Assembly: GCA_007125435.1 (NCBI GenBank)
Contig: SLDF01000027.1
Span: 1 to 13,076, forward strand
Length of the DNA stretch: 13,076 nucleotides
DNA from: Saprospiraceae bacterium
GTDB taxonomy: Bacteria > Bacteroidota > Bacteroidia > Chitinophagales > Saprospiraceae
Reading direction: 5' to 3'
Positions 1 to 5,647 of this stretch are shown piece after piece. Both the position numbers and the translations under genes were made by a program. How positions within the stretch are numbered: position 1 is the first letter of the stretch; each line of letters starts with the position of its first letter. The notes below the pieces were generated by a model. It saw only the letters and a list, made by a program, of their open reading frames with translations. It was not told where the DNA came from and ran no database searches.

Positions 1-70
1 AATCAGGTCAACCAAAGCACCTCGCACCGTTGTAAGATTATTTTCGCCTTCAGCAAGTACAGTGCAACAC

Positions 71-98
71 TTTTATCTTTTTCCTTTTATCTTTTATC
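71..98. repeat. Heptamer tandem repeat (TTTTATC, 4 units)
   Basis: Four adjacent 7-bp units are visible: TTTTATC, TTTTTCC, TTTTATC, TTTTATC. Three are identical and one is diverged. The array is a pure pyrimidine/adenine tract on the plus strand and lies outside any gene, downstream of fabD. It runs almost directly into a second array of GAC-starting units. Such short arrays usually arise by slippage. I infer no function. Confidence 0.7.
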
Positions 99-107
99 TT
101 CCATAGC

Positions 108-169
108 GACCTTTGACTCCCTGACCTTCGACTTTCTGACTTTCTGACCTTCAGACTTTTAGACTCTTA
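108..169. repeat. Degenerate GAC-Y-T-T octamer tandem array (8 units)
   Basis: Eight consecutive 7-8-bp units each begin with GAC: GACCTTT, GACTCCCT, GACCTTC, GACTTTCT, GACTTTCT, GACCTTCA, GACTTTTA, GACTCTTA. Two more related units (GACCTTTC, GACC) follow an A7 run at 170-189. On the minus strand the array reads as repeated AGAAAGTC-like units. It lies about 100 bp past the fabD stop codon and is non-coding in all frames for any useful length. I have an uncertain memory of similar AGTC-type arrays in other Bacteroidota intergenic regions. The array itself is seen directly; its role is unknown. Confidence 0.7.
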
Positions 170-268
170 AAAAAAGGACCTTTCGACCATGGACTTATTT
201 TCCCTTCGACATACGACATGTCATTCTCTGATATCCATTGTACAGGAAGCTTCAAGTTTCCAAGCCAA

Positions 269-1153
269 TTACACAGTCAATGTTTCGGTGGGAAAGCGGC
301 GGTCTATTCGAGCGAAAAAGCCTCTTAATACTTTTCCGGTTCCTCCTACTTCGACCACTTCAGTGACGCCGTTTTGTATCATATTTTTCATAGTCTGTGT
401 CCATAGGACAGGTGCAGTTAACTGAGCAATAAGATTAGACTTTATTTCTTGCACATCAGTATGCGGCAAACCGTCCACGTTTTGATAAATTGGGCAGATG
501 GGCTCACGCATGACGACGCGATTGATTTCATCTTCCAGAGCTTCTTTTGCAGGCGACATGAGTGGTGAGTGAAATGCGCCTCCAACTGCAAGCTGAATAG
601 CCGTTCTTGCTCCTGCTTGCTTACAATCTTCAATAGCCTGTGTCACGCCGCTTATGCTCCCGGAGATGACAATCTGCCCGGGACAGTTAAAGTTTGCAGC
701 TATGACAACAGAATCTATTTTATCACAGATATCTATGACGACATCATCCTCTAGTCCAATAATTGCCGCCATAGTCGATGGCTCTAATTCACAAGCGGAC
801 TGCATTGCTTCGGCTCTTACCTTGACCAGATTAAGTCCTTCTTCAAAACCAAGTGCATGAGCAGCAACTAGAGCAGAAAACTCACCCAATGAATGACCTG
901 CTACCGCGTCCGGCTTGAATCTTGGCCCTGCTAGCCTTGCTGTGATCACAGAGTGCAAAAACACAGCCGGTTGTGTGACCCTGGTCTCTTTGAGCTGTTC
1001 TGCTGTTCCTGTAAACATAATGTCTGATATCCTATAGCCCAGGATGGTATTGGCTTCTTCAAACATGTCTCTTGCTGTTGAAGAGTTTTCGTATAAATCC
1101 TTACCCATACCCTCAAACTGGGATGCCTGACCTGGAAAAACAAATGCTTTCAT
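269..1153 (-). CDS. fabD: Malonyl-CoA:ACP transacylase
   Basis: This cytosolic enzyme moves malonyl from CoA to acyl carrier protein and so supplies the extender unit for type II fatty acid synthesis. The 294-residue protein has the usual FabD length and is complete. It opens with FVFPGQASQFEGMG (the usual motif is GQGSQ; here Ala replaces the middle Gly). The nucleophile elbow GHSLGE is at 86-91 with catalytic Ser88. Arg113 in KVRAEAMQ is positioned to bind the malonyl carboxylate. The catalytic His195 lies in GGAFHSPLM, and the C-terminal VEVGGTGKVLRGF segment is typical. The ATG start is fixed by the conserved MKAFVFPGQ opening. It is the last gene of a minus-strand cluster after queD and folE, 70 bp after the folE stop. 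It is probably co-transcribed with them, although a separate promoter in that gap cannot be excluded. Confidence 0.96.
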   Translation of the reverse strand: MKAFVFPGQASQFEGMGKDLYENSSTARDMFEEANTILGYRISDIMFTGTAEQLKETRVTQPAVFLHSVITARLAGPRFKPDAVAGHSLGEFSALVAAHALGFEEGLNLVKVRAEAMQSACELEPSTMAAIIGLEDDVVIDICDKIDSVVIAANFNCPGQIVISGSISGVTQAIEDCKQAGARTAIQLAVGGAFHSPLMSPAKEALEDEINRVVMREPICPIYQNVDGLPHTDVQEIKSNLIAQLTAPVLWTQTMKNMIQNGVTEVVEVGGTGKVLRGFFARIDRRFPTETLTV

Positions 1154-1223
1154 CTCAAATGTATTTTTTCATTAATGAATGTCTGGAAACAACTATAAAC
1201 CTTATCCTTTAGTATGATTAGGT

Positions 1224-1811
1224 TCAATGCAGATTAGATCGAATCAAATTTAAAAACTCTAACCGCGTCTCTGCCCTGCTAAACTCTCCGGTAAACGCTG
1301 ACGTTGTAGTGACCGAGTTTTGTTTTTCTACACCTCGCATCATCATGCACATATGCGAAGCTTCTATGACGACAGCTACACCCAATGGATTGAGCGTTTC
1401 TTGTATGCAAGTCAATACTTCATGTGTTAATCGCTCCTGGACTTGAAGTCTTCTGGCAAATGCGTCTATCACGCGCGGAATTTTACTTAATCCTACGATG
1501 TAGCCATTAGGTATATAAGCTACATGAGCTTTACCGAAAAAGGGTAATAGGTGGTGTTCACATAGTGAGTAAAGTTCAATATCTTTTACGATGACCATTT
1601 CATTGTAGTCCTCCTTAAACATTGCTGATCTCAAAATATCAGCCGGGGCGTCATTATAACCACTAGTTAGAAACTGCATAGCCTTCGCAGCTCGTAGAGG
1701 CGTCTTTGCAAGTCCTTCTCTTGAGACATCCTCTCCTAATGATGATATGATATCCTTGTATCGCTCTGCAATAAAAGGTGTATCTTCGTTTTGCTGCATA
1801 TTCTTTTTCAT
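1224..1811 (-). CDS. folE: GTP cyclohydrolase I
   Basis: FolE converts GTP to 7,8-dihydroneopterin triphosphate. This is the entry step to folate, and also the precursor for queuosine and biopterin-type pterins. The protein has 195 residues, normal for a bacterial type I enzyme. Zinc ligands are visible as Cys84 and His87 in SLCEHHLLPF and Cys155 in ASHMCMMMRGV. The GLSKIPRVIDAFARRLQVQERLT block (107-129) and the C-terminal QNSVTTTSAFTGEF segment are family signatures. The first ATG (MKKN) follows the queD stop by 3 bp. A second in-frame ATG at codon 5 is also possible, and both precede the conserved region. The near-contact with queD implies a shared transcript and perhaps translational coupling. 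This is the zinc-dependent FolE (type IA), not the FolE2 form. Confidence 0.97.
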   Translation of the reverse strand: MKKNMQQNEDTPFIAERYKDIISSLGEDVSREGLAKTPLRAAKAMQFLTSGYNDAPADILRSAMFKEDYNEMVIVKDIELYSLCEHHLLPFFGKAHVAYIPNGYIVGLSKIPRVIDAFARRLQVQERLTHEVLTCIQETLNPLGVAVVIEASHMCMMMRGVEKQNSVTTTSAFTGEFSRAETRLEFLNLIRSNLH

Positions 1812-1814
1812 TTC

Positions 1815-2222
1815 TTATTCTCCAAAGTATTCGGCATAGATTTTATCTGTTTCGGAGAGTTTTATGCTGTGTAACTCTACACCGACTTTATCTTTCAATC
1901 TATCCCAAATGACAATACAAAGGTTTTCTGTAGTAGGCATCATATCCTCAGGAATGAAAGGTACGTCAAGGTTAAGATTACAGTGATCAAGGTACTCTAT
2001 GACTTCATCCTTGATAACCTGACTCAATTTCTTTACATCTACTATAAATCCCGTCACTGGGTCCGGCTTACCCTTTACAGTAACGTATAGTGTATAATTA
2101 TGGCCATGCCAGTTCTTATTACTGCATTTGCCAAATACAGCTTTGTTTTTTTCATCTGACCACGACTTGACCCATAATTTATGGGCAGCGTTAAACTTTT
2201 CAACTCTTGTTAAATAAACCAT
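1815..2222 (-). CDS. queD: 6-pyruvoyl/6-carboxy-tetrahydropterin synthase family protein (QueD-like)
   Basis: Members of this family act on dihydroneopterin triphosphate, the FolE product. QueD makes 6-carboxytetrahydropterin for queuosine, and PTPS makes 6-pyruvoyltetrahydropterin for biopterin. From the ATG at 2222 the protein is 135 residues. Zinc ligands are His14 (FNAAH), His39 and His41 (WHGHNY). The nucleophile is Cys33 (FGKC), the Asp79-His80 pair is in YLDHCNLNLD, and the pterin-anchoring Glu124 is in LSETDK. The Cys-to-HGH spacing of five residues matches animal PTPS (three in E. coli QueD), so the exact product is uncertain. The frame stays open to an upstream ATG at 2261. I reject that start because the conserved domain begins at MVYLTRVEKF and a promoter -7 box lies inside the extension. 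It is the first gene of queD-folE-fabD. Confidence 0.9.
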   Translation of the reverse strand: MVYLTRVEKFNAAHKLWVKSWSDEKNKAVFGKCSNKNWHGHNYTLYVTVKGKPDPVTGFIVDVKKLSQVIKDEVIEYLDHCNLNLDVPFIPEDMMPTTENLCIVIWDRLKDKVGVELHSIKLSETDKIYAEYFGE

Positions 2223-2243
2223 AATGTATTGATAAAAACGTCG

Positions 2244-2251
2244 CAAAAGTA
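2244..2251 (-). promoter_or_regulatory. Predicted -7 promoter element for queD-folE
   Basis: Read on the minus strand this is TACTTTTG, an exact match to the Bacteroidota -7 consensus TAnnTTTG. It ends 21 bp before the ATG at 2222, which leaves a short leader of roughly 15 nt. I see no convincing -33 TTG at the right spacing. The placement supports the ATG at 2222 over the one at 2261. Confidence 0.45.
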
Positions 2252-2273
2252 ATGATTTCAATTGATATCACCT

Positions 2274-2301
2274 ATAATGGATTTATTTGTTTTACCATTA
2301 T
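2274..2301. repeat. 7-bp inverted repeat upstream of queD
   Basis: ATAATGG (2274-2280) and CCATTAT (2295-2301) are perfect inverted repeats separated by 14 AT-rich bases. They lie about 25-50 bp upstream of the predicted queD -7 box. This could be an operator or a weak hairpin, but a 7-bp arm in AT-rich DNA can also arise by chance. Confidence 0.3.
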
Positions 2302-2560
2302 TACACTATCGTGATTTAGATGTGAAAATACAGATATCTATGTTTCATCAAGCATCCTTAATTGTATCAATGTAGCAATGTTGGTCTAAGGTGCTAGCTA
2401 GCGAATTCCCCCCCTAACAAAAATTGATGGCATCAGCATATAGAAAGCGAACACTAAGTCCACTCCTTCCCTACTCTCGACATATAAAGAGAAAAAGTTA
2501 AACCCTTTAGCAACAGATTGATAGAATGTATTATAAAATGTTGTTTTTCACGCATGCTCT

Positions 2561-2670
2561 GCATCAGCGATGTGAAGTGGTGGCGTAGCGATAGCGCAGC
2601 CAGTCCGTAAGGACCGCGCGAATAGCAAGCCACGGAACGTAGCGACCCGAAACGAAGTGGAGGGTGATGC
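2561..2670. repeat. GC-rich structured intergenic element, probable dispersed repeat
   Basis: This 110-bp stretch is 60% G+C (66 of 110 by hand count) inside strongly AT-rich flanks. It is bounded by GCATCA (2561-2566) and its inverse TGATGC (2665-2670). Inside, GTGGC (2580-2584) can pair with GCCAC (2629-2633), and GCGC (2594-2597) with GCGC (2616-2619). The centre is a perfect hairpin GTCC-GTAA-GGAC (2603-2614) with a GNRA-type tetraloop if transcribed. Two internal direct repeats are present: CGTAGCGA at 2584 and 2638, and GAAGTGG at 2574 and 2654. Composition and nested pairing resemble a REP-like or miniature mobile repeat, or a structured RNA. Copy number in the genome cannot be judged from this window. 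Confidence 0.55.
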
Positions 2671-2925
2671 CCAAAATGACAAAATGAAATACAACCGATT
2701 TGTATAACGTTTTAAAATCAATAATTGGATCTGTAAATAGTTAATGAGAAATGACTTGGTCAAAGCGTTAAACAAAGAGGTTGACACTACTAAAAGGTGA
2801 AACTATATATGTAGAATTTCTGTCATTCGCACTTATGTATAATGGTTTTTCAACATTAATCATGCAAATCATCAAGCTAATCACTCCATTTGTCTAAAAA
2901 AATGTCTCATTTAATAGATGCAGGC

Positions 2926-2933
2926 TATATTTG
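2926..2933 (+). promoter_or_regulatory. Possible -7 promoter element for the histidine kinase operon
   Basis: TATATTTG matches the Bacteroidota TAnnTTTG consensus and lies 21 bp before the ATG at 2955. That is the same spacing as the queD box to its start. No clear -33 TTTG is seen 17-23 bp upstream. In AT-rich DNA this match alone is modest evidence. If real, it rules out the TTG at 2931 as the start codon. Confidence 0.4.
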
Positions 2934-2954
2934 AAATGTAAGTATATATATTTC

Positions 2955-3992
2955 ATGACTACTAGTAATTTATTGATCAGGCGCTACTATCCTCATGTCA
3001 TATTCTGGTTGACCCTATGGCTGATCTTTTCGTTGTTGGCATACTCAGGCGATAATCTAGGTAAGGTTTTGTTTCAGGAGTTCATTAGCGTTGTATTTTA
3101 TGTCACGCTCATTTATATCAATTGGTACATCCTAATTCCAAAATACCTGACTGAAAAGAGTTTTTTGATCTATGTTTTATGGTTGTCAACTTTAGTCCTT
3201 TTTGTCTCTTTTGCCAAAGTTACCATTTTATATATTATCATCAGTGGTAATCAAGAGGCACAGATTGACCTGTTAATCAACCAGGGATGGTTATTCTTAT
3301 TCAACTTTATAGTTGCAGGTGGATCTACTGTTTTTAAGATTATCAATGATTGGGCTAAGCATCAAAGAGAAAAGAAAGAACTAGAGCGGCAAAACCTTCA
3401 ATCAGAGTTGAACTTTTTGCGATCTCAGGTCAACCCTCATTTTCTGTTCAATACGTTAAATAGTCTATATGCTTTGACTCTAAAAAAATCAGATAAAGCT
3501 CCTGAAACCGTATTGAAATTGTCAGAAATCATGAGATACATGCTTTATGAAAGTAATGAAAAAAAAGTACCGCTATCTAAAGAGTTGTCTTATATGAGAA
3601 ATTACCTAGAACTAGAATCGCTGAGGCATGGGGACAGAACAGATATAAAGCTAGATATAAAAGGCAATATCAATGGTCAGGAAATAGCTCCTCTACTTCT
3701 TATTCCTTTTGTAGAGAATGCGTTTAAGCACGGCGCACAAAGGGCCTCTGATTTAAATTACGTGCATATAGACTTGTCGGTAGATAAAAACCAATTGAAC
3801 TTCAGCGTCAAGAACAGTAAACCGGATAATAACCTCCTCGATATAATAGATTCAAATAATAAGAAAAGTGGAGGAATTGGGTTAGTAAATGTCAAACGAA
3901 GGTTAAACCTCATTTACCAGGACAACTACGAACTCACTATAAATAATGAAAGCGAATGCTTTGATGTCAATTTAATAATATCACTTAATTAA
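2955..3992 (+). CDS. LytS/YesM-type membrane sensor histidine kinase
   Basis: This is a two-component sensor of the His_kinase/HATPase_c type (PF06580-like), expected to phosphorylate the regulator encoded next. The 345-residue protein has four hydrophobic segments near residues 12-30, 38-61, 70-97 and 110-130 and no large extracellular domain. A charged coiled-coil linker (about 133-152) follows. The phospho-acceptor His162 sits in the signature QVNPHFLFNTLNSLY. The ATP-binding N box is at 251-260 (PFVENAFKHG, Asn255) and a G box at about 306-316 (GGIGLVNVKRR). The frame is open to a TTG at 2931, but the ATG at 2955 fits the promoter match and a normal N-terminus better. The regulator gene begins 12 bp after its stop. 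The signal sensed is unknown, and the membrane part lacks a named sensor domain that I recognise. Confidence 0.9.
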   Translation: MTTSNLLIRRYYPHVIFWLTLWLIFSLLAYSGDNLGKVLFQEFISVVFYVTLIYINWYILIPKYLTEKSFLIYVLWLSTLVLFVSFAKVTILYIIISGNQEAQIDLLINQGWLFLFNFIVAGGSTVFKIINDWAKHQREKKELERQNLQSELNFLRSQVNPHFLFNTLNSLYALTLKKSDKAPETVLKLSEIMRYMLYESNEKKVPLSKELSYMRNYLELESLRHGDRTDIKLDIKGNINGQEIAPLLLIPFVENAFKHGAQRASDLNYVHIDLSVDKNQLNFSVKNSKPDNNLLDIIDSNNKKSGGIGLVNVKRRLNLIYQDNYELTINNESECFDVNLIISLN

Positions 3993-4004
3993 AATACAAT
4001 TACT

Positions 4005-4736
4005 ATGATAAATGTACTATTAGTAGACGACGAACCACTAGCATTGGATATTTTAGAAACATATGTAGATCAGTTAGATGACTTATCATTGGTGGCAACA
4101 TGTAAAAATGCATTAGAAGCTAAGGAAGCACTAAAAATGCATGAGGTAGATATCATGTTTGTGGACATTCAAATGCCGGAGATGACAGGTATTGAATTGG
4201 TCAAAACTTTACCCAATCCACCTTTGGTAGTCTTTACTACCGCTTTTCCAAATTTTGCTGTAGAAGGTTTTGAGCTTAATGCTGTGGACTATCTATTAAA
4301 GCCCGTTTCTTTTGAAAGATTTAAAACAGCAGTCAATAAATGTAAAGAAAAATTAACTACAGATTCCAATAAACCTTCAATTCATGACAGTAGCCATCAA
4401 GGTCATCACGACTATATTTTTGTCAAAGCTGATAAAAAACTGGTCAAAGTAAATTATCAAGATATTATCTACATTGAAGGGTTAAAGGATTATGTCATTA
4501 TCAGGACTGAGGCTGGTAGAATTATCACATTACAAACTATGAAAAGCTTAGAAGAGAAAATGCCTCAAGATATCTTTCTTCGAATTCATAGATCATACAT
4601 TGTCAATATAGGTAAAATTAATGCTGTTAATGGCAATATGGTAGAAGTGACAGAAAGAAATGAAACCAAACAGATATCTGTAGGCAAAAATTACAGAGAT
4701 CAACTCTTGTCTGTTATCGAACAAAACAGGCTGTAA
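4005..4736 (+). CDS. LytTR-family response regulator (REC + LytTR)
   Basis: This 243-residue cytosolic transcription regulator is the probable partner of the upstream kinase. The receiver domain spans residues 1 to about 115. It has acidic residues Asp8-Asp9, phospho-acceptor Asp54 in FVDIQMPEMTG, Thr79 and Lys99 (LLKP), so all key residues are present. A short polar His/Ser-rich linker (about 118-135) leads to a LytTR DNA-binding domain at about 137-238. That domain shows the signatures YIEGLKDYVIIRT and FLRIHRSYIVNI. The protein is complete and of normal family length. LytTR regulators usually bind paired direct repeats upstream of their targets; I searched the leader of this operon by eye and found no convincing pair. 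Its stop overlaps the next start as TAATG, so the next gene is translationally linked. Confidence 0.94.
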   Translation: MINVLLVDDEPLALDILETYVDQLDDLSLVATCKNALEAKEALKMHEVDIMFVDIQMPEMTGIELVKTLPNPPLVVFTTAFPNFAVEGFELNAVDYLLKPVSFERFKTAVNKCKEKLTTDSNKPSIHDSSHQGHHDYIFVKADKKLVKVNYQDIIYIEGLKDYVIIRTEAGRIITLQTMKSLEEKMPQDIFLRIHRSYIVNIGKINAVNGNMVEVTERNETKQISVGKNYRDQLLSVIEQNRL

Positions 4737-5581
4737 TGCTCAAATCAATATTGACTCAGAAATTCCCGAACTTTGAATTAAAACCAATTTCAGGTGGTGA
4801 TATAAACGAAGCATTTGTACTCATAGCTGACAGTGAACATTACTTTGTTAAATACAATTCAAAACCTGTCAGTAAAGATATGTTTGAGGCTGAATCTTTA
4901 TCTTTATCTCTACTGCGGGAAAATGATGTCAGAGCACCAAAGCCAATTGAAGTCTTATCCAAAGGTCAGGCAGCTTGCCTTATTTTGGAATATATAAAAC
5001 CTGCTCAATTTGGTGTAAGAAAAAATTACGAAGCAGCCGGGACAATGCTAGCCCACCTTCATCTCAACAATCAAAAATCACATGGGTGGTCAAGGCATAA
5101 TTATATAGGTCATCTCAACCAAAGCAATGACCAATCATCTCATTGGCCTGAATTCTACATCAATCAAAGAATTAGGACACAGTTAATCAACGCCCATACT
5201 CGAGGCTATCTTGACCTCACTGATATGAAAGTTGGTGAGCGATTTTGTAGGTACTGGATGGATAAATTACCACATGCTACACCTTCATGTTTACACGGTG
5301 ATTTGTGGTCAGGTAATCTGTATTTTGACAGTGAGGGAAACCCATGGTTTATTGACCCAGCACTTTACTATGGTCATCATGAAGTTGATCTTGCTATGAC
5401 TAAATTATTTGGGAGCTTCCCTAAAGTATTTTATGACGCTTATGATGTAATAAAACCTAGAGAAAATGGTGAAAAAGAAAGACTGCCAATATATCAATTG
5501 TATTACTTACTTGTGCATCTAAACTTATTCGGACTAAGTTACAAGTCATCATGCATGAACATTATGAAGAATTACGCTTAA
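4736..5581 (+). CDS. Fructosamine kinase family protein (protein deglycation)
   Basis: Family members phosphorylate sugar adducts (ketosamines such as fructosamine or ribulosamine) on protein amines. The adduct then falls off, repairing glycation. The 281-residue protein spans the full fold. The ATP loop is SGGDINEAF (19-27) and the Lys in YFVKY (Lys39) is the likely ATP-binding lysine. HNYIGHLNQSN is at 121-131. The catalytic loop is LHGDLWSGNLYFD (186-198, Asp189), followed by metal-binding Asp207 in WFIDPALYYGHHEVDLAMTK and the C-terminal YLLVHLNLFG. The P-loop position that holds a redox-active Cys in human and plant FN3K is Asp22 here, so that thiol switch is absent. The ATG overlaps the regulator stop by one base. 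True substrates are unproven; small-molecule kinase activity is possible. Confidence 0.93.
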   Translation: MLKSILTQKFPNFELKPISGGDINEAFVLIADSEHYFVKYNSKPVSKDMFEAESLSLSLLRENDVRAPKPIEVLSKGQAACLILEYIKPAQFGVRKNYEAAGTMLAHLHLNNQKSHGWSRHNYIGHLNQSNDQSSHWPEFYINQRIRTQLINAHTRGYLDLTDMKVGERFCRYWMDKLPHATPSCLHGDLWSGNLYFDSEGNPWFIDPALYYGHHEVDLAMTKLFGSFPKVFYDAYDVIKPRENGEKERLPIYQLYYLLVHLNLFGLSYKSSCMNIMKNYA

Positions 5582-5647
5582 GCCTCATTCAGGAAAAGAG
5601 ATTCAGCAGTGACAAACACTATACTTCTACTTAATGATCGGAATTAC

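Larger units (their letters stand above)
2223..2954. other. 730-bp intergenic region between divergent queD and histidine kinase genes
   Basis: No credible gene was found here. On the queD side are a -7 box (2244-2251), the palindrome TGATATCA (2263-2270) and an inverted repeat (2274-2301). In the middle are the palindrome GCTAGCTAGC (2393-2402), a C7 run (2408-2414) and the near-palindrome TGATGgCATCA (2425-2435). A GC-rich structured element lies at 2561-2670, and a possible -7 box for the kinase at 2926-2933. The stretches 2440-2550 and 2671-2920 are AT-rich and show nothing I can name. Confidence 0.6.

Noticed and set aside
1..72. 24-codon open frame on the minus strand running off the left edge
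   Set aside because: It has no ATG and begins straight after a stop codon in the repeat array. It is too short to judge and could be chance.
71..169. Possible CRISPR array
   Set aside because: The units are 7-8 bp, adjacent and without spacers, so this is a short tandem repeat.
245..261. Small hairpin GGAAGCTTCAAGTTTCC downstream of fabD as a terminator
   Set aside because: On the fabD transcript strand one pair is lost to an A-C mismatch and no T-run follows, so it does not look like an intrinsic terminator.
1156..1163. TACATTTG (-7 match) on the minus strand just before fabD
   Set aside because: It ends only 2 bp before the start codon, so transcription would begin inside the gene. It is likely a chance match.
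2548..2787. 79-residue open frame on the minus strand across the GC-rich element
   Set aside because: Half of it is translation of the structured repeat and the other half of AT-rich flank. The protein has no domain-like pattern, and the repeat explains the open frame.
2931..2954. Upstream TTG start for the histidine kinase gene
   Set aside because: It would place the start inside the TATATTTG box. The ATG at 2955 gives a normal short N-terminus before the first membrane helix.
5582..5647. Terminator between the fructosamine kinase and surface protein genes
   Set aside because: Only a 4-bp AGTG/CACT stem is visible and there is no T-run on either strand.
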